Source: Promerops cafer (lineage: Eukaryota; Chordata; Aves; Passeriformes; Nectariniidae). From it: 64,000 bases of DNA. The stretch is from NCBI GenBank assembly GCA_013398275.1, contig VZSE01008494.1, positions 211,507 to 275,506 on the forward strand. Direction: 5' to 3'. Below, piece by piece: positions 22,366 to 34,859 of the stretch; the stretch's first letter is position 1; every line of letters begins with the position of its first letter. The position numbers and the translations under genes were made by a program. Under the pieces are notes generated by a model. The model ran no database searches. It saw only the letters and a list, made by a program, of their open reading frames with translations, and had not been told where the DNA came from.

Positions 22366-25300
22366 TGTGTGCACTCCCCCCCGCTGTCCCACACACAGAG
22401 GTGATGTCAGGGTGTCAGGGAAGACATGTCCCTCCTTGACACCCTGTGTGCGTCCTCCCTGGGATCAGCAGAGATATTCTCCAGAACTGCACCAGCCAGT
22501 AGTCCCTTCCCACCTTCACTTGGCACTGCAGCCTCTGGGCCAGCATGTGATGGTGTGAGGATGTATCTCTTTGTGCCCAGGCACCCACTCACCCAGGCCA
22601 GTTGAATGCCCCTCTCACTCAAGTGTGGGGTAGGGGTGGTGGGGGCAAACCCTTCAACTCAAACAGATATTCAGCCTTGCTGGCACATTTAGGCCATAGA
22701 TGCTCCCTCTGAGGGACAGAGCTCTTTGGCATTAAGGGCTGACTCCAGCATTATCATTTTGTTGACGGAAGAGATGTTAGGATTAGGGGCAGAGGAAAGA
22801 AAGGGATGGAAACGTGCTCCATTTCCTAGAGACAGCTGCTTTTTTCTCCTCCCAAATTGCCCAGCCAACCACAAGATGAGTCACTGGTCTCCCGCATTTC
22901 CACCTGACCCACTTTTGGCTTGTCAGGGCTGACTGCAGAGCTTTTGTTTCTGGGATGCACATATGCACAGCCATGGAACTGTGATGCTTGGGGCTTCTCC
23001 TGTGTGAAATAACCTGGAAGCAGGGAAGCTTTTCAGCCCTGTGCTTCCCTTGAAGGCACAAAATTAAGTCCATCCCAGGCCACGGTCATCTAGGCTCTGC
23101 TAGGAAGGTCCTGGGGGCCTTGCCTGAGCTCTGCAGGGAGCTTTGATCCCAGCAGCTCCAAGCTGAGCCTGGGGGTCTGACGCTGTGAAGCCGTTATCCC
23201 GTAGTTAGGTTTCCCTCTGGGAAAAGCTGAAAGGAATAAACAGCAGATGGGACAGCTTGTTCTGCTTGCCTGCTAATGGGTTTCAGTAGGCTGTTCCCAA
23301 TTTCCATGCTCCTGTCTGTGAAAAGGTACTATGACAAGTCAGGACACTCACACAGCCCAAAATAAAATCACGTCAGAGGTGCTCAGGTAACTGTGCCCAC
23401 CAGGTCGCTGCTTGCCTCCTCAGTGCTGTGCCTGGCATGGACCTCTTTTCCAAAACCAGGAGCAGCACTGTGTCAAACCACAGTTGAATTAGAGAGATGA
23501 GAAACACAGATTTGTGGCAGAAAGCAGAAATGGCATTCCAGGCACAGGAACAGCCCTGGGCAGCAGTATAAATAGTCAGACGCTTGCTCCATTTTGTGCA
23601 TGGTGGTGTCATTTTTTTCCACCACCCAAGGGAAATTCCAAGGGGTGAAATGTCCATCCCAATTGTATTTTCCATGTCCAACTCATTGTACTTCCTCAGC
23701 CTTCACATCTTGAAGGATGTTGCAGGGGAGTTGCCTTGCAACCAGATCATGTCTTGCTTTCACCTCCCTTTGCTGGCCAAAGGGATGGCTTGTTCCTCTG
23801 GCCTGAACTGTATTTGTGTGCCTGTCTCTCTCTGGCTCCTGGTGCAGAACCTCTGTGGCTGTTTGAGAGGGCCCCTGCCCAGCCTCTGGTACCTGCAGCC
23901 AGTCCCTGGCCCACTTGCTTCTCACCATGCTTTGTTGCAGTATTTTAGGGTCCCACATTCAGCTAAGTGTCTCAACACCTCTAGCCAATGGCTATGGCCC
24001 TCATCACTTAGGTGCAGGGCAGCAAAAAATTCCAAGCCTACCCACAGGGCATGGTGGGATCTCAGGAAAAATCCACTAAGAGAGGCAGCAAAGGGGAAGG
24101 TTGTGCTTATTTTGCTGCAAAAGGTACAAGGAATAGTTCTTCTACCTTAGGGCTGCAAAAGCCCCATTTGACTCAGTACCTATCCCACACATGGCAACAT
24201 CCAGGTTATCCCAGACCCAGTTCTAGCTCCACTTGTTCTGAATGGAGGACATTTAATGTTAGACTGAAAAACCTTCCTTAGCTAGCTGCCGACAGCTGAA
24301 GGAGGTCCATGTGCATGCACTGCCTGTTGTGTACCCCAAAGATGTTCACAGCCCTGCTACAGCAGGGCAGCCATAAAGTGGCACCTTTTGTTGGCTGTCC
24401 ACTGCCCCTGGCAAACCCTGAGAGCAATGGAGCCAGCAAAAAAATAATGCTGTTCCTGCCCACAGGCTGTAAAACGTGGGAGAAGGAGCCCACACATCTC
24501 AGCGAGCGGCTTCCCAGGCATCTGACCACAGCGAGGGCTGAGGGCCGGGTGCTGATGAAATGGCCTGTTTATGTTTTCAGTGCACATGGAACTAATTACT
24601 GGTGTCTGTGCTCTAATCCATGCTCTGCGGGCAAGCCAGGAGGTGAGGCTGGGCACACCTGCCCTGAGTGTGAGACCCAGCCCTGGCAGTGTCCGGCAGG
24701 GCGGTGAGGTGCCTGTGCTCTACGTGTGCCAGGCACCCGACCTCTGCCTGTGTCCTGGTCATGTCCACCATCCCGTGCAGCAAAGCCATGCTGCCCATCA
24801 TGAAACCATCCAGAGCCACCCTGAAAGTCTTGCCAGGTTGTGGAAGGATTTGGGGTGCCAGGGGTTTGCCTGTGCTGGAAACGTGCTGATCAAGGCAGGG
24901 CTGTGGCTAAACCCGTGCCGGAGTTGGCTGCACCCTGGCTCCCATCCAAAGAGGTGGCTCCCTTGGCCAAGGTACACTCCTCCACAAATGCTTACAATAT
25001 TTGGCACTGGCTAAGTCCCTGACTCTCTGCGCCAAGATTTTGGGTGGTGTGACAGCTATTCGTTACACCCTGGAAAAGTGGGAGACTGCATTTGTTTGGA
25101 AATCAGGGGTTGTTTATTCAACTCTTCCCATGATCATCTCTGACAAATGAGAAGCTGTTTCACGAGGCTTTTTCTCCTTTTTTTTAAATGGGAACTACAA
25201 CTTCTGACATGACATTTCTCAAATGTCAGATTTCTCAACCTAGTACCTATGATAAACTGCAGCTACTTGCAGCCTCATAAACCAAAAAGAACCAGGTCCT

Positions 25301-25639
25301 TTACATGCCTTTCCCTCTGCCCCCAGGATCAGCTTGTGTTAGAGTCCGATCACATCCATTCTATTAAGTTTCTTTTCACTCCAGAGCAGGGCACACAGAC
25401 TGCTGACCGTGTTTCCTTCCCAGTCACAGCCTAACACTGTACCCCATTGCTGATGTCCACATCGGGGGAACTCCTTCCCAGGTGACTTGCAAGGAGAAAA
25501 CTCATTCCTTGTTTCAGGATCTGAAAGTACGTAGCAAAGTGTTTGCAGGAGGTGCAGACGTACCTAGGCTCACTAACATACAAACCACTGCACTCAGCCA
25601 AGTCCAGGGGCATTAATGAATGCCTGGATTTACACTGGC
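22366..25639. other. Upstream intergenic region, no gene seen
   Basis: No credible exon. A small conserved-looking patch at 24545-24620 carries ACTAATTACT and TGTTTATG (homeodomain and FOX-like cores). Everything else is featureless to me. Confidence 0.45.
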
Positions 25640-25990
25640 ACAGCAGAGCAAAATTTAGGCTTTGATTAAAAAAGAAAGAAATAAAGGAAATCCCACATAA
25701 ATATTTTAGGTTTCAAAGAAAGATGATGGTTTTTCAGTGGTGAGAAACATAAAATTGTACTGAAAGTCAATTAAGTGAGCAAGTCGTATGCTTTTCTCCA
25801 GGCTTCAATTTGGGAATCGCATCAATTCGCTAAATCTCCCTTTGGAAATTACTTTTAGCTCCACTGTTAAATAACATTACTGGAACTGCAATGAGAAGAA
25901 ATCAGAGGAATTCACTGATATATGGACCTGACAGAAGAGAATGGGGTTCATCTGAAAATGTGGTCATAATTCTTCTCTTTGCATTACTTA
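25640..25990. promoter_or_regulatory. Candidate distal regulatory island
   Basis: AT-rich block with several paired-homeobox/HOX-like cores (TTTGATTAAA, GTCAATTAAG, CATCAATTCG) and no repeat signature. Its composition contrasts with the neighbouring G+C-richer DNA. Low-confidence inference. Confidence 0.25.
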
Positions 25991-27589
25991 CCCGCTTCCT
26001 GCACTTCCCTGCTTCTCCCTTTGTACATTAGTAGTCCAGGCTGAAACCCTCAGCTCAGCTCAACTCCCTCGATTGCAGCAGGAGTGGGGTGTCTCCACAG
26101 AGACAAGTCAAAGGGACACCCACGAGGGGGACTGAGCAAAATTTGGGCTGAAGTGAACTCCTGGGGCTCTCCTCAGTCCATAGGGCACAGCTGTTGAATA
26201 CCCAGCACTTCCTTAGCACAGCCCCCAGACCCTGAAGTGTACCCTGCCTGCCAGTGTCTCAGCTCACTCCATTCACCCCATCCTTGGGATGATGCCTGCA
26301 ACACCCAGCTCTTACTCATTTTTGGCAAGTAATTTAGCAGCCCCTGGTTGCTCGTAGTGCAGCGAACATCCTGTGAGTGCCAGAGGCGAGGGGGAGACCA
26401 CAGGATGTGAAGAGCAAAGCTTATCAGAAATGCCCCCACAGGAAACGCAGTGATGAATATAGAAACCTGATCAAACCGCAGCCGGAAATGGGCTGCTGAA
26501 GGCTCAGGGAGATGCTGAGCTCTCCTGTGACCTGCCAAATAGCTGTCTGCTTCCTTCCAACAAAATTAAAGGAGGGGTAACGTTATCTGAGGAGGAAAGT
26601 TGAACACACATGGGAAGAAGGTGTCCAGCCCAGCAGAAATGCATGTGTGTGCTTTTGCAGGAGCCTGCTGAATTTTAACCTTCCCTCATACACAAGTCAA
26701 CTGTGCTTCTTCACTAGCTGCTGGGTCAGGTCCCCAAAATGGGAGGCTATGAGTACACCTCCAGGGCTGGCCCCAGCCCCAAGGTGCTGCACCCCACTCC
26801 CACCCCTCTCCCACAGCCCATGCAGCCGCCTGAGCTCCTCCACGTGCCTGGGGCAGGACCCACTCATGTTTGGCAGGGATGTTAGGAGCCGGTCCTGCCC
26901 CACAGTGGGTGTCAGCTGGTGACCTTCCAAGGCCAGTACCTCGACAGACTCCAACAGGTGAATTGGTTACTGCTGAAACACAAAGAATGGGACTGCCTGC
27001 AGGAGTAACAGCCTCAGCTGGCAGGCTGGAGGGCCCCGCTACCATGCCCTTGCTCGCTGAGTCTCTGCCTGGCTCCACAAGTGGGATCTTCATCACAGCA
27101 TCTTCAATCTCAGCAGTTGCCACTGAACCAACCCATCTCATTTGCCCCTCTGAGAGCCCTGGACTAGAAAGCAAAGGGGAAAGAGACATCTTGGAAATCT
27201 GGGCTCACAGGAGTCCATAACATGTCGCTTAAAATGTTCCCCCTCCCTGGGGATAGTCTGTTGGTGTTGAAATTCATTTGTGTTAGCTATTTTAAGTGCT
27301 GGCCTCTTTCTCCAAAAAGCCCTGGAGCTGGAAAGCTTCTTGAGTTACCTCATGCACTGCTCTTCTCTGGCTCATGCCAGTTCCTAATACTTTCTGCCTC
27401 TCCAGTAAAACAAACAGATTTTGCTTGCAGATCCCAACTTACCCATTGCATGCCACACAAACAGGTTGGCATTTGTCTTGCTGGCAGTGTTTTCTCTGCT
27501 TCAGCCATGGAGAGCCATGTAGTGAGCCCCCACACTTATTCACCTGGGCCTAGCAATGAATCAGCTCATAAGGGCAATGGTTAAATGGC
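25991..27589. other. Upstream intergenic region, no gene seen
   Basis: Moderately GC-rich sequence with several chance open frames on both strands (for example 26686-27189 minus and 26870-27220 plus, which overlap each other). None resembles a protein family. Confidence 0.5.
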
Positions 27590-27860
27590 ACTCAGCACCA
27601 TATACAGGCACATAATGGCACAATTAAATCTCCTGAATAGATGTCAAACGACTTCCTTAAGGTAGCTGCTAAGCTCAGGCAGTTCAGAGAGTATTTAATA
27701 CCAGATGCTAATGGGCTATGCTCAAATATAAGCCTGGGTTAATTAAATTGTGCCGTATCAATCAAGAACGAACGCAGCCTAGTTGGCATTTCCAGTTTAT
27801 TGTTAATATGTGACCCCCAATAGGCCCAGAATTAATCAGTACAACCAATTATTCTGCCTC
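27590..27860. promoter_or_regulatory. Candidate distal enhancer, homeodomain-motif cluster
   Basis: This AT-rich block has the look of a conserved noncoding element: GGTTAATTAAATTG, CAATTAAATC, GAATTAATCAG, TCAATCAAG and TTGTTAATATG occur within about 250 bp, with no simple-repeat structure. Such clusters are typical of developmental enhancers bound by homeodomain and related factors. There is no direct evidence of conservation in a single sequence, so this is the best candidate of the set but still inference. Confidence 0.35.
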
Positions 27861-30800
27861 TGCCAGTGACACCAGTGCTCACCAGGCCTCCTCATGGCAG
27901 GCATACACCAAACACAGGCTGCCTGGTCAGCGGGTGCTGCCTCTCTGCCTGAGAAAAGCAGAGTGAGACCCAGCAGGGCTCACCCTCATTTCAGGCACCG
28001 ACAGATGGGGAGGACCTAGAGCATGCTTTGGAGACAGGCACTTCTGCAGTGGGGAGGGGCTGGAGGGAGCCTACCTCACCTGGAGGAGCAACAGGGGAGG
28101 AGGGCGACCCAGGGAATGCAGCAGAGATGGGCGAAGTCCATGCTCTGCCAGAGGATTTGAAGCCACGTGTCAGCAGGCCTTTCTACACGTTTGTTTCCCC
28201 ATCTGTAATAAAATAAGTAAAATAGCACTTAGTTGCCTCATAGGGTGTGTGAGCTGTACTTAATTGATACGTGCAACTGATTTAAAGGTTCTGGGAACAG
28301 GGGAGCATTGAGAGGAGCTAAATGGTGCTCCTGCTCCTGCTGTGTCCTTGTGTACTGCACCCTTCAAAGGGTGAAGTGTGCCATGTACCACTTCCTCTTA
28401 GCAGTAACCCCCACTTTGAAGCCAGGCAGAGACAAGCTGCCCTGTCTTGTCTTGAAACACGAGGCCTCTTTGTATCCTTGACACATTGATCACCAACATG
28501 CAAGGGTCTGTCCTGACCCAGGGAGACAGGTGAGCTTTTTGAATGCAGAAAACCACTGCAAGCTAAGTTGTATTTCAAAACAAAGCACCTCAAGGCACCA
28601 GAGCAGTGGGTTGGAGATGAACCAAGAGAAAGTTGGAGCTGCTCCTCTCTGCTCTGCACTGGTGTCATGAGACAGTACAAATATATCACCATTTCTGGGA
28701 TGTGGCTTTTAGTTTCCTTTGCACTGATGCACTGCTAATGTTATTCAAGAGTCACTCAAAATACAAAATAAGCGCTCTTTTCCAGGTGTCATGGTATTCA
28801 GCCTGTTTGCTATCACTGTCTTGGGCTGCACTCTGAAGTGTGTTTAGGACACCCTCTTTTTCCATGTGCTGCATCTCCCTGCCTCTCTGGATGATATCAA
28901 AGTTTAATTTTCCTTTGATTTTGCCTCATCCTGGCCGCCAGCAGCACCAAGACCTCCCAGCATAGGTTGTCTAAGCCACCAGAGCTGCTGGCTGCAGGCA
29001 CACCTTCACAAGCCATTCCTTGAACACACCAGCACCAGGTCTATGTGCAGCAGACCAGGCTCTGGTGTGCCTGTGGGACCAGGTAAGATGTGCACAGAAA
29101 TGTGTGTACAGGGACAAAACAGAGGTTTCGGGGGTCCCTGCTGCCACGGCTGCTCCTGCCCAAAGGAAAATACTTGTAGTGATAGACACCACTGCTGTGA
29201 CAGTCACTGGAATAGTCTCCTTGGGATGATGGGAGAGCTGCTCTGTGGGCTGGATGAAGTAATGACCGTAAGAGAATCCTGTAACAAGATAATGGGCCAA
29301 ATGAACCAAGATTGCATCTGCCAGCTCCTTATGCAGCATGGAGCCACACAGTGACACATGGTTCCTCACACAGCAGCTGTGAACCTCAGAAGAAAGACAG
29401 AAGAACAGAAGAGAAAGAGAAGGTGATGAAGAAAAATAAAATCAGCTGATTCAGCTTGGGCCATCCACAGGCAGAGTCAGTCCCTGCCACAGCACTGACT
29501 CAAAGATGAACAAGTGAAGGGAGAGGGCTCCTGCCAATGCTCTCCTGCACCCAGCCAGTCATCAAACTCAGGCAGGATACTCTTTTTATACATATGCAGG
29601 TAATTAATTCAGACCTCTGAAAAAAGTCACTGGAGAGTTACTGCTCACTTAATTAAAGAAAATAAAATGCTTAGCCACGTCTAGAGATGTGCAGGCACTG
29701 GTAAAGGCCCTGCAAGATAGAGAGCCCTCTCAGTCCTGTAAACTGTTGGGACAGGAGTCAATTCATCTCCTATTTTATGCCTCCTTCCCTTCAAACCCTG
29801 CGGTGTGCCATCCCTTGGAACCCTAGGATGGAAAACACAGCATGGGAAGAGATCTCAAGGCAGTACCCAGAAATCAGTGATGGCTGGTACCTCTAGGCTG
29901 CTGTTGTCTTCCAGGGCAGCAAAGCACAGGTAGTTCAGCCTGTGTCTCAGAAAACCAGCAAAGCCCCATCAGTGGACATGGGGGACACTGAAGGCCACCT
30001 CACATGTCATCTCACAGGCAAGAGAAAGAGACCCAGCAACTGCCAGCCAGTGACTCATCCCCTTAAGACTGTTCAGATGAATCATCTGATGCAGATATCT
30101 GCTCCTCTGCATCAGCCACAACAGGACTTCAGCTGTCCTGCTTTGAGACATTGGCTCTTTGGCATTACCCATCTTATGTGAGACCTTTAGCAAGATCAAG
30201 TCTAGATTTACTAAAAGTCTGAGGAGCTGCTGAAACCTGACCTTCCCCACAGGCCTTCACACCAGTTTAAGGGTGTTGAGCCCTGAGTTGGGACAGAGGG
30301 TTTGTGATGTTAAAACAGCTTAGCAGTTAAGCACCACCACTCTTCAGTGAAAGAGGGCTGCATAGTGGATGGGGCCTAGGCTGGAGGTGTTACTCAAGTT
30401 ACAAGCCACATTGACCTGCCAGGAAGAGGTGGCTAATTTAGCATCCTTCAGACCAGAAGAAAATTCATTCACTTAACCAACCCTTTGCTTTCCGTGCAAG
30501 CCTTCTTTGAAAGTTTATTATTAATGCAATTAAGCTGGCTTCTCTGGCTACAGCTGGGGTATGTCTACCACTGGTCTGTGTCGCTTTGGGATTAGATATA
30601 AAATATAAATAGACAGAGTTGGCTGAAATTAGAAGTCTTGGCTTGTTCGAGGGCAGCTGTATGGCTTGCTGGGTGTTTTCAGGTAAGTCATACCCTGAGT
30701 CTTTACCAGACTTTGCCCATCTGTGCAGTAAGGGCTCCTGCTCCAACCTCAGAATTGCACAGAGGCTGAGGGTTGTTCTCACATGAGGATTGTCTTTTGC

Positions 30801-31274
30801 CCTGCCCTTTGCAAGAAAAAATTTCCAAACACTGGTTTTAAATTTCAATGGGAGTTAGGCAGGAGCTCAAGGGGGAAGGATTCTCCTTGAGGTGCAAGGT
30901 GGGCACATCAGCCTGGCCAGAGTACAGGAATAGGAAATCCCCAAACTGAACATCTCTTGTTCTCCCTGCTATAGCTCATCCCATCTGTGACACTGTTTAG
31001 TCAGCACAGCACTCACAAATCTCTTGGAAAAACAACTGAGTCATAAAAAAGAGAACCTAAAATCCCTAAAACTCAAGCCCACAAAATGCAGTTATCCTTG
31101 CACAGCACTTTCAGGCTCTGTTAAAGGGCCTTGTGCCCATCAGATTTAACAGGCAGCTAAGATCAACCATGCCTGTGGAGAAAATAAACTATCTGTTTAG
31201 GCATTTAAAATGGGAAAAAAACCACCACTGTTCCCACAGCTAATGCCATTGTTAAATAAAAAACCAAAATTTAA
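27861..31274. other. Upstream intergenic region, no gene seen
   Basis: No coding exon recognised. A small AT-rich patch at 29575-29680 has GGTAATTAATTC and ACTTAATTAAAG. The plus and minus open frames over 28970-29370 are complementary shadows of each other. Confidence 0.45.
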
Positions 31275-31498
31275 AATAGTTATTTTGCAAGTGACCATAC
31301 AGTGGAACAAGTTGTTCAGAGAAGTTGTGGAGTCTCCCTCACTGGAGATATTTAAGAACCCTCTGGACACAATCCTGTGCCATGTGCTCTGGGATGGCCC
31401 TGCTTGAGCAGGGAGGTGGGACCAGATGACCCCAGATGACCCCAGATGACCAGATGACTGTGGTCCCTTTCAATCTGACCCGTTTGTGTGATTCTGTG
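31275..31498 (+). mobile_element. CR1 LINE, 3' terminal fragment with internal expansion
   Basis: Short plus-strand CR1 3' end: 'cagtggaacaagttgttcagagaagttgtggagtctcc' as a block from about 31300, then 'tcactggagatatttaagaa' and a terminal 'gtgtgattctgtgaa' near 31485. In the middle the segment that is normally 'gaccagatgacc' has been expanded to a 10-bp tandem array (31421-31458). There is no open frame. Confidence 0.85.
31421..31458. repeat. 10-bp tandem expansion inside a CR1 copy
   Basis: Three copies of a CCAGATGACC-type decamer, followed by a shortened CAGATGAC copy. It arose within the retroelement, since the flanking CR1 sequence continues on both sides. Confidence 0.9.
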
Positions 31499-32864
31499 AA
31501 AATGCAGAGCAGCTGATACATACGTAATGCAACCAGTTAGAGAACCTCACAGAAGTTTCTTACCATTTCAGGGCATTTATCATGGGAGATACTACAGACA
31601 CATTCAGCAGTATGGATCCACTCTTTCCTCTGCAACTAAGAGAAATAAAAAAGCGCAGGTAAACAGGGCCTGATCCTTGATGGTGTCCCCACAAAGCCCC
31701 AAAAAGCCCATATGGTCGATGAATCATCTTCAGTGACATGGTAAAGGCTTCTGAATTGTGCAAATGGATTAGGATTTACAACACATTTTCTTTAAAACCA
31801 TGCAACAGTTTATAAGATAATGAAAGGGCAGAGGAACTGTGTGGAGAAGAAGCCAGGGACACGGAGGACATCAATGTATTTCATAAAGGCTACCTGTGAA
31901 TGCCAGGCTGATCCTTTTAACTGCATTTAAAAACTCCTTTTTCCAAAGAGAGTGGATATTTAGACTTTTTGAGAAACCTCCTTCTTGGGCAAGTCTTTCC
32001 CTTTGCCTGATCCTACTCCTGATGAGAACAGGACAGGGAATTGCAGCAGCTCAGCTGTGCAGTTGGCACACAGTGCATTGCAGGTAGTGTCCAGGGGTTG
32101 CTTGTAGCTGATGGCACCAATAATGTGTGAGGTTTAGTCTGCAAAAAGAGGATTAAGCCATAATCATAATCATTATCCTTATCAATGATTTCAAATCGCC
32201 TACCATGTACCTTTTCAATCTGCCATCAGCAAGCCATGGATGTGACAGCTCTGACTCATGTTATAGCTACTGTTGTGGAGTCTGCAAGTGCAGTGACCTA
32301 CAAGGAGTCTCTGTACGGTCCCAGACACACGGCCCAGGAGCAGAGCCTCCTTCAAAAGGGATTGTTCTTAATAAAATGTTCCATCGGAATTCAATTTCCT
32401 TCATGGCTCAAAGACTGCCTCTTCTAGTACCTATAAATATTCTGGTGATCCTGTCCTTGACAAGCTCATTCCACAAACTGATTGCTGTTGCAAAAGCTGA
32501 CTTAGGCAGTAAGACCACAAAAGGAAAAAATTTAGACTCAGAGCTATGCTCAGTCTTAGCACTTGACTGAATCACACCCACAGTGGTGTCCAGCTCCAAA
32601 GCTGGCAAAACTGATCAATTGTCTTACATTGACTTTCCCTGCCGTATAAAATTTATCTTGGATGCAGCAGAGTTTTTTGTGTGTGTGCTTGTGGCTGATC
32701 TCTTAAAGGAGAGTAGGCAGGAGGAGTGCCACAGGGAGGAGCAGGCCTGGGCCTGTGCTGCTTGGCTCACATGTTGACGAGCCAGGTGGTGCAGGGGTCG
32801 GGAGAAGCAAATGACACCAGCTGACAGTTCCCAAAGAAGGGACATCTTTGCACAGTGCATAGCT
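31499..32864. other. Upstream intergenic region, no gene seen
   Basis: No recognisable exon. A stretch near 32440-32520 is vaguely like reversed old CR1 sequence but too diverged to call. Confidence 0.4.
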
Positions 32865-33000
32865 AGAGCGTGGACACACTGAACCACAGGATGTTGTGCA
32901 TGCTAAAAGCTCACACAAGTTCAAAGAGCAATTAGACAAATTCATGACAGAAAAATCCGTCAAGGGCTATTAATTGCAAAGACAGAACCTCTGCTTCAGG
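32865..33000 (+). mobile_element. Ancient CR1-type LINE 3' fragment
   Basis: Plus-strand match to the 3' part of an old amniote CR1: ACCACAGGATGTTGTGCATG near 32884, then 'agttcaaagagcaattagacaaattcatgac' as a block from about 32918, and 'tcaagggctattaattgcaaagac' from about 32959. It is short, diverged and non-coding. It represents the same 3' region as the fragment at 18665-18950 but in the opposite orientation. Confidence 0.7.
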
Positions 33001-33424
33001 AACTCCCTCGGTCGCACACACCTGGAGGCCAGGACAGTACCCTGTGACAGTACAAAAACATGGTAGCCCCATGCTTTTACTTCTTGCTAGGCATTTGTTT
33101 TCCAGCCCTTAGCAGAGAGGGATGGGTGGGCTGAGTAGTGCTGCTCTCATGCCAGTGTGTGACCGTGAGGTATTGGCCTGGGAACCCCACATACCTACAC
33201 AGGATTTCCTGCCTGTAAAGAAAAAAGGTAGCAATATCATAAGACTACAAAGAAAATGGCACAGAAAAAAAAAATTCTTGTTTTCTTGAAGCGTGTCTGT
33301 GAGCTCTATGGACGTTCCCAGGAGCAAGATCTATTGCTAACGGGAGGAGGCAGAAAGCTGTGCCATTTTGGCTGAACTGCCCCTCTGATTTGAAGGTACC
33401 ACCCCTACCTCCTGTTGATTTTTT
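33001..33424. other. Intergenic, no gene seen
   Basis: Nothing recognisable beyond chance open frames and a short A run near 33265-33275. Confidence 0.5.
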
Positions 33425-33560
33425 CTTCCCGGAGGCTAAAACGCACATGAATCATTAACAAGCTTGGAGAGTCCATGCGTGCTATCGTAGCTTGCGTAAT
33501 TAATCCTGAGCCAATGTGATTTGGTGAATTAATAAAGCTGCTGTTGCTGGGGTGGAAATT
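33425..33560. promoter_or_regulatory. Candidate distal regulatory island
   Basis: Short AT-rich block with AATCATTAACAAG, GCGTAATTAATCC, GAGCCAATGTGA (CCAAT-like) and GGTGAATTAATAAAG. It includes CpG-containing words (CATGCGTGCTATCG) that are uncommon in this otherwise CpG-poor desert, which may mean selection or low methylation. Low-confidence inference. Confidence 0.3.
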
Positions 33561-34820
33561 CCTGTTACCTGCAGCAGGGCTGGATTTGCTGTTCATCTGC
33601 ATCTGCACATTTGCAGATCCTGTGATCACAACAGCAGGAGTTATATACAGGGTATATTGACGGGGGGGAATATGCACGGAGCAGAAGAGAATGGGAAGAA
33701 ATGCATCACAATCCACGGTTTTAGTGTCTCTTCTTTCCAAGAAAGAGGGTTCATTATCACTCCTGCGCAGGTGATCAGGTTTGTTATGAGGAGCTTGGCT
33801 GTCCATGCACCACTTCTAGAGCCTCGGAAGAGATCTCCAACACTTGGGTGCTTTTGCTCTTTCTAGCTATTCCAGCATGGTTTTTTACTTAGCATCTTGT
33901 CTTAATCACCTTCATCTGAGAGATTCTTCTTGAGAGAGGAGAGAAAACTAGCCTGGATAAAAGGGAGTAACTCTGTAATCCTAGGCAGGAGAGAAGCCCA
34001 TGTCCTCTCATCTCCCTCCATTGTCCATCCAGCAAGTAGATGAGATACTCAGGTTTTATCTGAGTTCCAGAGCTTGGTTTGATTTCAGAATATTCATCTG
34101 TGGAAGCAAGTTGCACATGCTTCAGACCCTAAGTTTTATGCAAACCTCTCTTCAACACTTGGCCTGTGATCCCTCCAATACCATTGTCCAGGTGAGCTGT
34201 CTGCATTTGGCCTGAATTTAAGACACTCCTGTTGTTGAATCCAAAAATCTGCCCACATCTGAGGACATCAAGACCCTGCTGACCATCTCCTTCTGGAGGG
34301 TAATTTTGTTAATTCCTGCTTGGTAGCTGCTAAGGTACAAGTCCTGGTCCTGTCAGTGATCTAGCCAGCTACGACAGGTCTCAGTAAAATGCTGAGGATC
34401 TGGGCTGGAAATGTTGACTTTGATGATACACCTCTCTCCCCATACGTCTAGGGCACTAGATTAGATGTCTGTAGCTTTTACTGATCTTTTGTTTGCTCTT
34501 TCTTGAGAGTCAGCAGGCAATTGTCCATGCAGCCAGAAAGTGTGTCTGGCACAGGCCGAGCTGCTGTCCCCGCTCCCTGGGCACAGAGCTCACCTGGACA
34601 ACACGAGCCATCCCTGCTTTTCACACCAAGGCAGCTAAGCTGTGTCGAGAAGATGTTGTGTTTTCAGTGAGTGAGCAAGAAAGGAGTCATATAAATACGG
34701 TCTCACAGCTTCCTTTCCCAACACAGGTTTCACAGACTCCTCGGTCACCGTTTGCCAGATATGGTCTGTCCAGTCAAGCAGGAAGGTCTGAGTGTACAAC
34801 TGTATGCTGTTTGAAGTAGT
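33561..34820. other. Intergenic, no gene seen
   Basis: No family resemblance in any open frame. The sequence just before the pyrimidine tract at 34821 carries nothing recognisable. Confidence 0.5.
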
Positions 34821-34859
34821 CTTTTTTCTTTCTTTCTTTCTTTCTTTTTTTTTTTTTTT
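34821..34859. repeat. TTTC tetranucleotide repeat with T run
   Basis: Five to six TTTC units followed by an uninterrupted run of about 15 T. It is probably polymorphic. A poly-T head could also be the reversed tail of an old retroelement, but no body is visible. Confidence 0.95.

Noticed and set aside
32440..32520. Possible reversed ancient CR1 sequence
   Set aside because: Only a few words resemble the consensus; too weak to annotate without an alignment.
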